A stretch of DNA of 64,000 nucleotides, taken from Mesostigma viride (lineage: Eukaryota; Streptophyta; Mesostigmatophyceae; Mesostigmatales; Mesostigmataceae). The position numbers and the translations under genes are program-made. This document shows positions 10,311 through 21,599 of this stretch, one piece after another. The stretch is from assembly GCA_009746045.1 (NCBI GenBank), contig RPFO01000213.1, forward strand, positions 1,548,578-1,612,577. Reading direction: 5' to 3'. Position 1 is the stretch's first letter; each line of letters opens with the position of its first letter. Under the pieces are notes generated by a model, which was given only the letters and a program-made list of their open reading frames with translations, was not told where the DNA came from and made no database searches.

Positions 10311-10362
10311 ACCCGTGTTTTTTACATTAGAACGCGATATATCGCGTTGTGAGCTTTTTTTA
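10297..10362 (+). repeat. GTTAACCCGTG plus AACGCGATATATCGCGTT palindrome
   Basis: A perfect 18-bp palindrome follows 'gttaacccgtgttttttac'. The same pair in inverse orientation occurs at about 30940-31005, where the palindrome is present twice. Probably a transposon end. Confidence 0.6.
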
Positions 10363-10379
10363 GAATGCGTATAGCACCT

Positions 10380-10962
10380 AAAGAAATTTTTTTTCATGGT
10401 CATGTATATACTTTCCTGAAAGCCCATAAATCAAAGGATTTTTTGAGCTACTCAGACCTACAAAATGCTAATTCATTAGAGCGATACACTGGTTTGAATA
10501 CAGGGGGGTCTGACCATGACCGCAATTTCTTGACCCTAGGTCACAAGTCATGTGCTTACTCACAAATGGTTCATGAAAAAAATCTGGCTTCTTGCACGAG
10601 CTATGGGCAACATATGCAGGCTCTGTGAAACAAAACTCAGGCCCATTGGGCCACTGGAGCTATTTTTCATTAGCATCACAATTACAACGCAGTACAACGC
10701 AGTGGGAAAAATGAGAGCCCTTCACAACATGACGCAATGACACGAGCCCCATAAACGGGGCCATAGTGAGCTTGGAGGGTCAAAACCTTGAAAATAGGTG
10801 TTGTATAAGTTATACAGCATCAAACATGCATCAAACATCATGACTGGATGACCTAATATGACTGAATCAGGCAGCCATAGCCAAAGCATCATCCACGTAC
10901 TCTCACAACGTGTTGAGCAAATGCCTCGTGGGAACGGAGGTGCTGAGTTTTCATTCCATTAA
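10380..10962. other. No gene seen
   Basis: AT-rich sequence with short frames only and no recognisable motif. Confidence 0.4.
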
Positions 10963-11421
10963 TTAATTAATTAATTAATAGACACGTGACTGCGTCACGT
11001 GAGCATAAGTCCTCAGTGGGAGGGGAACATGGGATGGAATGGATGGTATATGCTATCATCTAGGTCCTAGTTACAGGGGTGTGGGCACCGCGGCCCGAAT
11101 CGCTATGAATGCCATACTTGGTCACACGCGGAGCCCCCACAGGCTTGGGGGTGGTCTCCTTCATCACTACTTGCCATCTATCCTTGCGCACCATTCATTC
11201 CATAACGCGTGCAATACTGAAAGAAAGAGGCACGTGTAATGCAAGGCTTGGATAGGTTGAGTGATCCATGAGCTTACATGCATGCAGGCAAAGATGACGC
11301 TGGAATGCATGCTAGCAAATGGTGGCAAGATGCTAACAACGCATGATTATGGGCACCGGCTAGCTGATCTTCTTGCACAATCAACGCAGTATAAACCATC
11401 AACATCCAATCCTCACGATAT
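10963..11421 (+). mobile_element. Upstream region of the Penelope-like element
   Basis: A (TTAA)n tract and the CACGTGAC palindrome (10983-11001) precede the Penelope-like frame by 0.4 kb. Whether they mark the element's 5' end or an unrelated insertion cannot be decided here. Confidence 0.35.
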
Positions 11422-13674
11422 ATGCACGGCTTGACGACATATATACTGCTATTTCTCGGCAGTTCCCCTATCGTATCTCCTCACAGGCATGGCGTAAGCG
11501 TTGTCGCATCAACACGCGCCATAACCATCACTGCAAGGATGACCATACTCTACGTCGCCTCCGGCGCTTACAGCGCACGCATTTGTCGCTTACCATGCAA
11601 CTCCACTCGCCCACACCCCGTAAGCACCCATCGCGTCATTTATGCCATTTACAACCGCAGGTACCCTCAGCGTATCTACGTTGGCCAGACGCAACGGGAT
11701 GCCTGGACGCGTTTTCAGGAACATGTCCGAGCGGCACGCCGCCTAATTCATATTGGCCGCCCTGCCGCCAACGACGACACCCCCCTACATGGCGCCATGG
11801 CCCAATACGGGTGGTGGGATTGGCGAGTCGTCCCCTTGGAACATGTCCCCGGCACCTTTACCGGCGCCGTTTTTCGCAAAGCCGCAGGGCATCGGGAAAC
11901 GTTTTGGAAACGAATGTTACATGCATTTCTGCCCCACGGTTTTTGCATTGAAGGCAAGAGTTTCAAAGCTCGGTCTCGCCGCCGCCCGCCTCCCCTCTGT
12001 CCCCGCCCTCTTATGTTCATCCGTGCCTGGCGTCTGAAGCACAATCTCCACCCATATCGCCCCTATCCCCCCAGCGTCACCCCGGCCCCTCCACCTTCCA
12101 CACATGTGTCCACCGATCCTTCCCTTTACTCCACCAGTCTCCGCTGCTTACGTCACATGTCTCGGCTTATGCAACGCGGCAACTTTCATGCATCCTATCT
12201 CGAAGCCTGCAGCTTGAAGAAGCTTACCAGCTTACACATTGCCGTCGGGTCGTGCTCCCCAGCTGATCTGCAAGTCCCCCGCTCCCATGCCACTAGTCTG
12301 CGAGGCCTTCTCTCACGTATCATTCGGCACCGTGTCAATGGGAATCCAGATGCACTGCGTCCGCGCCGTTTGCTGATCTCACCTTTCATTCATGCTGCGA
12401 TGGATGAGCTGTGTTTGCCACACATTCTGCATTTGCCGCAAGTGCAGGCTGCGATGCCGCTCGTGGTGCGCAACACTTTCGGCACTCCCATTGCCGCCTG
12501 GCATTACTCTCCCACCTTGGGACAAATGGTTTTCAGCAACGGGAAGGTCAGCCGCGATACAACGCCCACCGAGCTGGCCACCATCTTGGCAGGGCCCTGC
12601 CCCTGCCAACAACAACGGTATTTCAAGTACCTTGATCCCACCTCACAGCACGTCATGACCGCTGACCTCAGCATCCTGCCGAGCCACACGCTTGTAGACC
12701 TTTTTGCCAAAGGCACCAAGTTTCGGCCGTGGGTCCAGCGCACGTGTGCCAAAGAGGTGAATGCACTGCTCTCCACATCACTGCGCAAATTCTGCAATGC
12801 CATGTGCACGGACCTACAGCTTGCTCCCCTTGCCATGGAACCGTGGTTTCGCGCCGTCATTCACGAATGCAATGCACGTCTCACCAGGCTTGATTACCGT
12901 CTCCAGCAGGTCCACCGCACCACTTGGCTCAACACCACAGATAAAGCACTTCTTGACCATTTCAAGCAGGACTTTATCATCACGTGTGTTGACAAGAGTG
13001 CCAACAACTTTGCTTTCATATGCAAGAAGCACTACCTTGCTACTTTGCAACACGAGTTGGCGTCCAGCCCTACCTATGTTCAGCGTGCACAGTCCACCGC
13101 CAGTATCACTGCTGCTCATCGGGCTTTTCTGCACAGCCAAAACATTTTTGCTCGGGCATTCCTTAAGCGGCAGCGACGCGCCACCACCACTAAGTTCCCA
13201 TATCTGTATCTCACTCTTAAGCTGCACAAAACTCCTGTTGCTTTGCGCACCATTGCTGCGTCGCATTCAGCCCCACTGATGCCTCTCTCGAAACTCATCT
13301 GCCATGCTTTGAATGCTCTTCTCCCCGAAGCCAATGAATTATGGGTGGAGGTGCTGTCGAATGCCGGGTATGAATGCGCTGGTAGTTGGATCGTCATAGA
13401 CTCAGCCCAAGTACGCCTACGCCTTGCCGCCCTTAGCCGTTCTAAGACAGCAGCAGAGAAACGTATACCTATGCCCATAGCCACCTATGATTTCACCACT
13501 CTATATACCACACTAGATTTGCACGATTTGAAAGCTCGTTTAGATAGCCTCCTTACTCGTCTGTATGCACGTAGGCCTCACGGGCGCAACCACCTGCACG
13601 TGCGTGTTTCTCAGACCAAGCCCACGGTAACGTGGCTCTCAGGGATCGCGGCAGGTGCTATCGTGCGGGATTGA
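11422..13674 (+). pseudogene. Penelope-like element, 5' half: N-terminal GIY-YIG nuclease plus start of RT
   Basis: A 750-codon frame. Residues about 69-170 carry a GIY-YIG endonuclease: VIYAIYN, YVGQT, RFQEH and a downstream glutamate in HRETFWKRML. Residues about 390-430 hold GPCPC and HVMTADLSIL, a Cys-rich motif. The reverse transcriptase starts at about residue 580 with LTLKLHKTP (the 'KLHK' motif typical of Penelope-like elements) and motif A, TYDFTTLYTTLDL, at about residue 690. The frame stops at 13674 where a LINE tail begins, before motifs B and C. Those motifs occur at 27.6-29.2 kb, probably the other half of the same element. GIY-YIG before RT is the permuted order of the Naiad/Chlamys clade; canonical Penelope elements have it after RT. 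Function (inferred): target nicking and reverse transcription. Not functional as it stands. Confidence 0.85.
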
Positions 13675-14543
13675 ATTGAATTGAATTGTAACATAACTCC
13701 GTTGGGAGTATATGTAGCACATAGCCCAGAGAAGGGGCATATGGCCTATCATACATTCTAGGCTACTTCATGCAAGGGTGGGAATGTAAGCTACCCCTGC
13801 TCTAGGTGCACCAGGGCACCTGCACCCTCATGGTCTATCACGCTATGCCCGGGTAAGGGGGGGAGCATGCCTGTGAGGGAGGAAGATCATCATGGCTATA
13901 CAAGAGCTAGGACATGGCTTCTCGACAGAGAGCATCTCTCTGCATGGTATAGCATGGCTCAATTCTTAATGCAACATCCATGGGGGTCCCGTTATAGGCA
14001 GGGCTTGGCTAAATTCTGTAGACAACATCCATGGGGGCCATTATGGGCGCACATGCGCGTAGTGGGCCACATGCTAGGCTAAGCCTGACTAATCTACACT
14101 ACTGGTATGAATTCCCTAGTCTGGGGTGGCAGGAGGGGGCTGCCAGGGCTTGTGGTCAACGTGGATGACCGCCCCCCTCCAGTATACCGGCTTCCCACTA
14201 CAATACGCTTCCGCGGACACCTTTTTCAGCGGGGAAAGTGCCCCCGGGCTTCCGGGGCAAATTCAGCAAGCGCTGCGGAACTTAGATACTAAAATTTCGT
14301 TTTTGGTTCGTACCGTACAGCCAATCATTTTGCGCCCGGATCAAATTGTGATCTGGGCACTGAACACGAAAATTTCAGCGGAACGTACGTAACACCAACG
14401 CAACTACAGAAAATTTTCAGTGACGAAACTGTAGTACCGTGTACCCAAGCAAAATGTAGTAGGACTTCGCTAAATTCACGTTCGGAATTTTTCCCCGCAA
14501 GATTCCCCCGCAAGATTCCCCCGCACGATTCCCCCCGCTAGGT
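13675..14543 (-). mobile_element. 3' end of an L1-like LINE with (AATTC)n tail
   Basis: Read on the minus strand, it runs from the ORF1 fragment at 14544 to the hairpin ACTCC-CAAC-GGAGT near 13700 and a tail of about four AATTC units at 13675-13690. The 13690-13920 part matches 4908-5114 and 29585-29800. No ORF2 is found between ORF1 and this end. Confidence 0.65.
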
Positions 14544-15072
14544 TCAGGCTCCAGTCGATGCTCGCCAAATGGCGCAAAAAAAGAAACATATGTTAAAATC
14601 AACGGTGCGAATCCTCGTTACCGCTCGGGTAACATTCTCACTCATTTCGCGTCTCCTACGAACCGTATTGTAGTGCCCCCCTGCGCTGTGCCGGAGCTGA
14701 AGGTAGGCCGGCCATAGCTCGCGTCGCCGCTGTTGCTGGGCCAGGGTCAAGTCGTCGTCCAGCGTGAAGCGAGTCCTCGAGAGCTTCTTGCGGCATTTAA
14801 GGAACGACAGCTTGTCCGCCATGTACTTAAAGGTGAGGAGCACGGGTGCCGGGCCAGCCTTCCCCCGCGCGCGGGGGAGGCGGACAGCCGACATGTCCAG
14901 CTCACCAGTGAGTAGCATGGGGGCAAGAATGTCGCGCTTAAATGCCTCAAGAAGGCTCGTGGAGGTCTCACCTGCCGGCTGGTCGAAGTGCTTGACGATG
15001 ACATTGTGGCTGCGCCGGGCGATGTCGGTTTCCTCGCGAAGGTCGAGGGCTTGTTGCTTGAGTTGTGCCGAT
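14544..15072 (-). pseudogene. L1-like ORF1, C-terminal part (split by CACTA element)
   Basis: On the minus strand it reads RRSHNVIVKHF, PAPVLLTFKYMADK, FLKCRKKLSRT, DDDLTLAQQQRRRELWPAY and ends at 14544. The order (RRM-like strand, 'PVLLTF', 'Kxx-L', 'DDLTxxQ') matches the RRM and C-terminal RNA-binding region of L1-type ORF1 proteins. The N-terminal part is at 26581-27455. Removing 15073-26580 and one copy of a 3-bp duplication joins them in one 467-codon frame, so the split is due to the transposon insertion. Confidence 0.75.
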
Positions 15073-15099
15073 CACTATACTTTTCGTCCGAGGGTGGTA

Positions 15100-15440
15100 A
15101 AAAGCATCCGAGTAAATTACGAGGTCTTATCTTACTACCTAGATCCGAGGCGTGAGATCCAACGCCGTAATCATTACTACGTAGGATGATAGGGTAGTAA
15201 TTTTACTAGCCGTAAGTAAGAGTAACGTTACGACTGCACATCTTTGGTAGTACATTACCGACAGAGTAAATTACCGCGACGGAAATAAACCAACACCCAT
15301 TTCACCGGAAAAAAAAAAAAAAAAATTACCGCGACGGGTCTTGGTTGGTAATCTACCACCTGTAGATTAGGTGCCAGTGATCCGATGCTGTAAGATACGT
15401 TTCAGTAAGCTACCTACTTCGGGGATCTTTGCCTGTACAC
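15100..15440. repeat. Left subterminal repeat region of the CACTA element
   Basis: Degenerate copies of 'taaattac' and 'ttactacc' in both orientations plus a 16-base A run near 15310. In CACTA elements such regions bind the TNPA-type protein. Confidence 0.55.
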
Positions 15441-15636
15441 GGCCAGATGGATAATTATATTGTAATGGAGAAGTGGGAGAACGTGCGTGTCTATTAGCAA
15501 ATGCAGCGAAATATAAAAATGTAGTTATCAGCCTTTTTCGCCTATTCAGCAGTTGTCGTTGTCGGCCGTTGTCATTAAGCGGCTATAGATTATGTGTGCT
15601 GGGGCCGGTGAAAAGACGCTAGCAAAGTTCGTCTGA

Positions 15637-16747
15637 ATGGCGTCCAATAGAGGGGATTTTATTCTTAGTGGATTGTTGGACGAGGAGAAGGCGAGGTTGC
15701 TGGCGGAGAATGCGAAAGAGCAGAGGGAAGCAGCGGAAGCCGTGCGTGGAAGATGAGGTAACGGGATGGAGTGTGGGCCCTGGCTTCTGGTTATGAAATG
15801 ATGGCGGTTGCAGGCCAGCCGTGCTCGCTGGTAATGGGTGCGTGGTGTTGAAATCCAAGTTCTGCGCGTATTCTGTTTTTTGGTCAATGATTGAAGGGAT
15901 GTCGCCTTGTTTTATTTTTGTGCATCTGCGTCCCGTCGTGACTGCCTCGTCATGGACGCCCAGGGGTAGAAGTTCGAACGAGGGAATGATTTTTCAAACG
16001 CCTGGATATGTTATGATAGTACGAATAAATGGTAATGGGTAGAGGCGGCCAAAATTTTGTTGGAAGTGTGCCAACGCCGCACATACGACTTGAACAACCC
16101 TAGGTATCTTAGGAAAAGGAAACACGGATACGTCGGAGTGGAGGAAGAGGAAGACGATGACGATGGTGAAGACGGAGAGGTTTACAATGGAGGCCTTGAG
16201 AATGGGGAGACATTGAAGCAGGAGAGCAGGGTAGCGGTGAGTGGCCCGTCATGAATTACATTGTGGTTGCAGTTGTTAGCGAGGCGTGTTGATTGCTTCT
16301 TGCCGCGGGTAATCGCTAGCGTGCATAACCTTCTTTTTTCAACAGGTGTTCTGGTGCATTGACTGCCGCAAAGCAATTAATGGGACTGATTATGTGCCTA
16401 TCATGCCGTTTGGGAATCATACATTGCCAACATTTCGTGTTTAGAAGGCGCGCCTTCAGAAGCATATTCAGCACCGCACGAGCCAGGTGCTGAAGGCGTG
16501 CTTGGAGAGGAAGGGGTATAAAGTGCGCATGACCGCATCGAAGAAGAAGAAGCAGCAGGAATCGGGCAAGACCATGATAACCGAGCCAGGATTGGCTTTC
16601 GTGCATGCAGTACATGGTGCGGCGCAGGCAGTGAATGCTGCATCGATTGCAGCGGTGCAGCCTGTGGCCATGGCGGTGCAGGGCGCGGGTCCTGAAGTGT
16701 GGGCGTTGGCGAAGCAGATTCACGATGCTGTCATGGCCACGTTGTGA
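15637..16747 (+). pseudogene. Possible multi-exon gene inside the CACTA element, interrupted
   Basis: Candidate exon 1 begins at ATG 15637 (MASNRGDFILSGLLDEEKAR..., about 34 codons). A second coding-like block at 16060-16235 has RRTYDLNNPRYLRKRKHGY and an acidic run (EEEEDDDDGED) and ends at a GTGAGT donor. After an acceptor at 16345 (ttttttcaacag) the frame reads FWCIDCRKAINGTDY, then a TAG at about 16441, and reopens with KARLQKHIQHRTSQVLKACL up to TGA 16747. The CxxC and HxxH could form a zinc-binding unit. No family is recognised. Intron positions are by eye. The TAG is either a nonsense mutation or part of an unseen intron. Confidence 0.35.
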
Positions 16748-16826
16748 AGCCAAGGAATGGGTGTTGGTTCCAGTCAGGTGCCTCGCCCGGAGGAAGCTTT
16801 TCTGCTGTAAGCAGAGGTGCGGCATC

Positions 16827-16918
16827 AAGCATTTGCAATCGCCATGAGAGCAGTGGAGATGTCAGCGGCATGAAGCATTTGCAATCGCCATGAGAGCAGT
16901 GGAGATGTCTGCGGCATT
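16827..16918 (+). repeat. 46-bp tandem duplication
   Basis: 'aagcatttgcaatcgcc...' at 16827 repeats at 16873 with very few differences. Confidence 0.85.
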
Positions 16919-17690
16919 GGGAGATCTGCAGACAATTGCAGGAGGACATTGTGCGGTACGCTTGTAGGGTGTATGCTGTGTTGTTCCGCTCGCTAATGGA
17001 CATGTGCCCCTGTAACCTCTTCCAGGCTAGTATCTGCTATCCACCTCTTCAGGCTTGAAAAGTAAATTGCTGTACGGTTCACAATTGGCATGGCTTGACA
17101 TGCACGCGTCCTTGACTGTGGTCTGCATGGGTTTGGGGTTTAGCGGTTTACATCAGACTCTGCTGTGTATCTGCTTAATCAGCCGACGTGTCACATGGGG
17201 ACAGCAACGGCGCTGGGATGCAGCCCGGTGTGAATGCGAGTAAGGTACGCGCTGTCATGCATGGCGGATGGGGCGTGGAAGCCACGACCCACGTTTTTGT
17301 GTGTGCACGGGGGGCTAGGGGGCAAGTCGTTGTGTTGCTGCCATCCATATGGCCATGGATATGCGGGAAGCTTTCCCTGTACCCATACTTAATGATGCAT
17401 GGACTGGTTGTGACAGCCAAGGGTTTAGCTGTCGTGGGTTTGCTGAGTGATCATGGCAGTCTGCTAGGCTGGTGCTAGAACAGCCATAGCGCGGTCACTG
17501 CTATGTCTTGCCCGTGCTAACTGATGCTGCAGCCATGCGTGGAGCGCGAATCGTCCCGAGAGGAGAAGGAGGAGGCGGGGCCGGTGCACCCATGGGCAGG
17601 GCCGGAGAAGAAGGACGCGGAGCACCCAGTGTGGGAGAAGGAGAAGGCGGGGAAGCACTGAAGCTCCACCCCATGTCAGGCCTCTAGTAT
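16919..17690. other. No firm gene; one possible exon at about 17535-17660
   Basis: The block after 'ctaactgatgctgcag' reads as a charged low-complexity peptide (ERESSREEKEEAGPV) to a stop at 17661, with a branch-point-like ctaac and an AG acceptor before it. It could be a further exon of the CACTA-internal gene. Nothing else is recognised. Confidence 0.25.
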
Positions 17691-17744
17691 AGGTGCCAGT
17701 TAACTAAACCCATGCACGTGCAGGTTGTAGCTCAGAATGTATAT

Positions 17745-18185
17745 AAAATCATATGCCCCTTTTCAGGTATATGTGTAACAGTGACTCCCAACGGATATAT
17801 GTTCCTAATTTATTAAATTCTTACTGAATAATTGTTGTCTTTATTATGAACCCATGAAGAGCAAAGCCCGGTGGGGAGTACATGTAACGCATTACCACGA
17901 GAAGGGGTCCCCACACCGCATTTCTTCGCTCTCTGTTCCTATGCAGAACAAGAAGAGGTGGAAGACCAATGTCCCGGCTCACACGCCAGCCCATGTGGGT
18001 AAGCCCCCTCCCCCAAAGCGGAAGGGGCGCTTTGGGGAGAAGTGTAGTGAGGATTTTGTAGACTAGATAGCTTAGAGTTAGCTTATTTCGATGTCGCGGC
18101 TTGACCCACCTCTACCCATTCAGAAAGGAATATGCATGTGCTGCATGATCTCCCAACGGAGGCATGTTATAATTTTATTTGATTC
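17745..18185 (+). mobile_element. Two degraded LINE 3'-end fragments
   Basis: 17745-17815 matches the 3' end family (catatgccccttttcag ... gactcccaacgg ... ttcctaat). 17855-18180 matches 6181-6370 at its right part, and its left part (ggtggggagtacatgtaacgcat) is a diverged inverted copy of the end, as in the 4834-5135 copy. Confidence 0.55.
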
Positions 18186-18404
18186 TTTAATGTAGTGTCT
18201 TGGGGCATGATGCAGATGAGATTTGTAACTTCCGTGTAATTATGTTTCTAAAGAGATTAGCATAGTACTCTAAACATGCCCATGCGCATGACACGCAAGT
18301 ACTAACTTACTTACACCAGACCTGGCAATAAACAAGCATTGATGGGATGGACCCAGCGATACATAATGGGCGTGCATGCGTAAAAAATATACACTATGCA
18401 TGGC

Positions 18405-18441
18405 CCAACGGGAGCACGAGTCTAATTAATTAATTAATTAA
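18405..18441 (+). mobile_element. LINE 3'-terminus with (TTAA)n tail
   Basis: 'caacgggagcacgagtct' followed by (AATT)n is identical to the 3' terminus of the full-length LINE at 48314-48350 (read on its own strand). Confidence 0.7.
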
Positions 18442-18563
18442 TGGGCATGCATTCAAATAATTACAAATGAAGGCCGCCATGAGAGCACTGAAGCTAAACC
18501 AGACCGGGCCACAATTAACCCTCCAGCACCAAAGTTCCACTGCATCATGTAAGACAAGCCTGA

Positions 18564-19910
18564 CATCCATCCATCCATCCATCCATCCATCCATCCATCC
18601 ATCCATCCATCCATCCATCCATCCATCCATCCATCCATCCATCCATCCATCCATCCATCCATCCATCCATCCATCCATCCATCCATCCATCCATCCATCC
18701 ATCCATCCATCCATCCATCCATCCATCCATCCATCCATCCATCCATCCATCCATCCATCCATCCATCCATCCATCCATCCATCCATCCATCCATCCATCC
18801 ATCCATCCATCCATCCATCCATCCATCCATCCATCCATCCATCCATCCATCCATCCATCCATCCATCCATCCATCCATCCATCCATCCATCCATCCATCC
18901 ATCCATCCATCCATCCATCCATCCATCCATCCATCCATCCATCCATCCATCCATCCATCCATCCATCCATCCATCCATCCATCCATCCATCCATCCATCC
19001 ATCCATCCATCCATCCATCCATCCATCCATCCATCCATCCATCCATCCATCCATCCATCCATCCATCCATCCATCCATCCATCCATCCATCCATCCATCC
19101 ATCCATCCATCCATCCATCCATCCATCCATCCATCCATCCATCCATCCATCCATCCATCCATCCATCCATCCATCCATCCATCCATCCATCCATCCATCC
19201 ATCCATCCATCCATCCATCCATCCATCCATCCATCCATCCATCCATCCATCCATCCATCCATCCATCCATCCATCCATCCATCCATCCATCCATCCATCC
19301 ATCCATCCATCCATCCATCCATCCATCCATCCATCCATCCATCCATCCATCCATCCATCCATCCATCCATCCATCCATCCATCCATCCATCCATCCATCC
19401 ATCCATCCATCCATCCATCCATCCATCCATCCATCCATCCATCCATCCATCCATCCATCCATCCATCCATCCATCCATCCATCCATCCATCCATCCATCC
19501 ATCCATCCATCCATCCATCCATCCATCCATCCATCCATCCATCCATCCATCCATCCATCCATCCATCCATCCATCCATCCATCCATCCATCCATCCATCC
19601 ATCCATCCATCCATCCATCCATCCATCCATCCATCCATCCATCCATCCATCCATCCATCCATCCATCCATCCATCCATCCATCCATCCATCCATCCATCC
19701 ATCCATCCATCCATCCATCCATCCATCCATCCATCCATCCATCCATCCATCCATCCATCCATCCATCCATCCATCCATCCATCCATCCATCCATCCATCC
19801 ATCCATCCATCCATCCATCCATCCATCCATCCATCCATCCATCCATCCATCCATCCATCCATCCATCCATCCATCCATCCATCCATCCATCCATCCATCC
19901 ATCCATCCAT
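18564..19910 (+). repeat. Perfect (CATC)n microsatellite, 1347 bp, about 337 units
   Basis: Uninterrupted CATC (GATG on the other strand) with no variant unit seen. It produces spurious frames of 460-490 codons (HPSI or MDGW repeats). The right junction 'ccatccattgatcgggg' resembles 'ccatccattcatcgggg' in the 3' UTR of the LINE at 48.3 kb, so the tract may have grown from a LINE 3' UTR. Confidence 0.98.
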
Positions 19911-20149
19911 TGATCGGGGTATAGTCCTAGTACAGCCATGCTACGTCCTGGCTATGATGAGATTACTTGCCCACGCTCCTAGTGTTATGCCATGCTCACA
20001 TGGGTCTTATTGCACCCACAGATTGCCGGATCGTTAGCGTGTCCGTTTAGCTAGCGTTCCCGAATGCAGCTGTGGCATGCCTTAGGCATGAAGGAGACTG
20101 GGGGTCTCTGCCCTTTCTCCTGTTGTGCACACACAGGGATTAAAAGCAC

Positions 20150-20300
20150 TTCGGTGCTCCGTGACTCCCCAACAGGAGCACGTGTTTAATTAATTAATTA
20201 ATTAATTAATTAATTAATCGGGGTTAGCTAATGCTCCTTGACTCCCTAATGGGGGCATGAGTTTAATAAATGAATTAAGTAGTTAGTTAATTAATCAGGT
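20150..20300 (+). mobile_element. Two LINE 3' termini with TTAA-rich tails
   Basis: 20155-20219 carries 'gctccgtgactccccaacaggagcacg' (close to the LINE terminus at 48.35 kb) and a long (TTAA)n tail. 20230-20298 is a second, more diverged terminus with a degraded tail. Confidence 0.65.
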
Positions 20301-21334
20301 TGATTCAGATGAGGTCTGTGCTGGTTCCTTGTGGACTGGCCAGCCAGGGAGATATCTTCTTACATGGTCAGGCCCTTGCCGACCATGTAAGAACCTGTTA
20401 GGCGACGCAGTGGCCAACATTGGACATACCGCCATATGTTTGTCTCCGCGATATGATTTTAGCTGACATGCAGAGCACAGACACTGTTGGCGTCATCCGC
20501 TCAACCCCTCTTATTCATACATGGGACCTCGGATATGTAGGATTAGTAGCGTTGCCCAGGCGGACATTGTCAAAGACTACGACCCCCCAGTTGTGGGTCC
20601 TAGGAAATTTAACAAGCATGATTGTCTCCTTGTTGATAGGCATTAATTCATCCTTGATGATAGGCATTGCTTGCGTGCAAGATTAGCTCGAGGCCCATAT
20701 TTTAGACTACTAGCTGAGCTCTGGACATACATGTAGTTATTGACGTCTTGACGGATATTGACGTCTTGGGGGACTTCCACTATATCTTCTTTTGGGAATT
20801 CAGAGATCCCGGTCCCCCAACATGGACATGAGACTAATTAAAATCAATTAATCAATGTCATGAATAGAGCGCGTTCATGACGTTCAGTCATGAACAGAGC
20901 CCTAACACATAAGAAAACAATTATGGCGGACCATGTGACCAATGTAAGAAGCTTAGCCCCCAAACATATTGTTGTCTCACGTAATGAATCACTTGCTGAT
21001 CAACAAATCGATGGTTATCTCATAGGCACAATGTACCTCTGACCATCATTGCTGGCCCATGCATGCATGCACCAATGGCAGCCTACATGACACATACATC
21101 GCTTATTTGCCATGTAAAAAATGCGACAAAGTGTCCATATGGGTACTCATAGATTAGCACAAATTCCTTAGCACGATGTGGACAACTTTACTTAACGGTG
21201 AAAGCCTGTCTCGCCCTTATTGCCTTGAGGGTTCCCGGCGATAGGTCCTGTCTGTTGGTCGACATTTTTCTTTTGAAGCTGGCCATCGTCGGTAGGTATG
21301 AATGATCTCGATGCTAGCAATTACGATGATGATA
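20301..21334. other. No gene seen
   Basis: Only short frames without motifs. It lies inside the CACTA element and is AT-rich. Confidence 0.4.
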
Positions 21335-21565
21335 CAGTCATTCACGCCTTAAGTTGGGTTCGTGGTTTTTGAGGGGTCAACCCAACTTAAGGCGTGAACC
21401 CAACTTAAGGCGTGAATGACTCTACTAAATTCTACTAATTTGAACTAAAGATACTTAAACATAGTATTCTGAACTACTTTGAACTTAGAACGCTGGAATT
21501 CAATTCGACCCAACTTAAGGCGTGAACCCAACTTAAGCCAACCCAACTTAAGGCGTGAATGACTG
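21335..21565. mobile_element. 231-bp mariner-type MITE
   Basis: Terminal inverted repeats start CAGTCATTCACGCCTTAAG and are flanked by TA on both sides, the target-site signature of Tc1/mariner elements. Inner repeats of 'cccaacttaaggcgtgaa' are present. A second copy of identical length lies at 56699-56929. No ORF. Confidence 0.85.
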
Positions 21566-21599
21566 TACCCGAGGTAGTCTATACCTAGGATCGAGAGCT

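Noticed and set aside
18430-19939. Open frames of 460-490 codons (HPSI and MDGW repeats)
   Set aside because: They are translations of a pure (CATC)n tract; all frames are open only because the unit has no stop.
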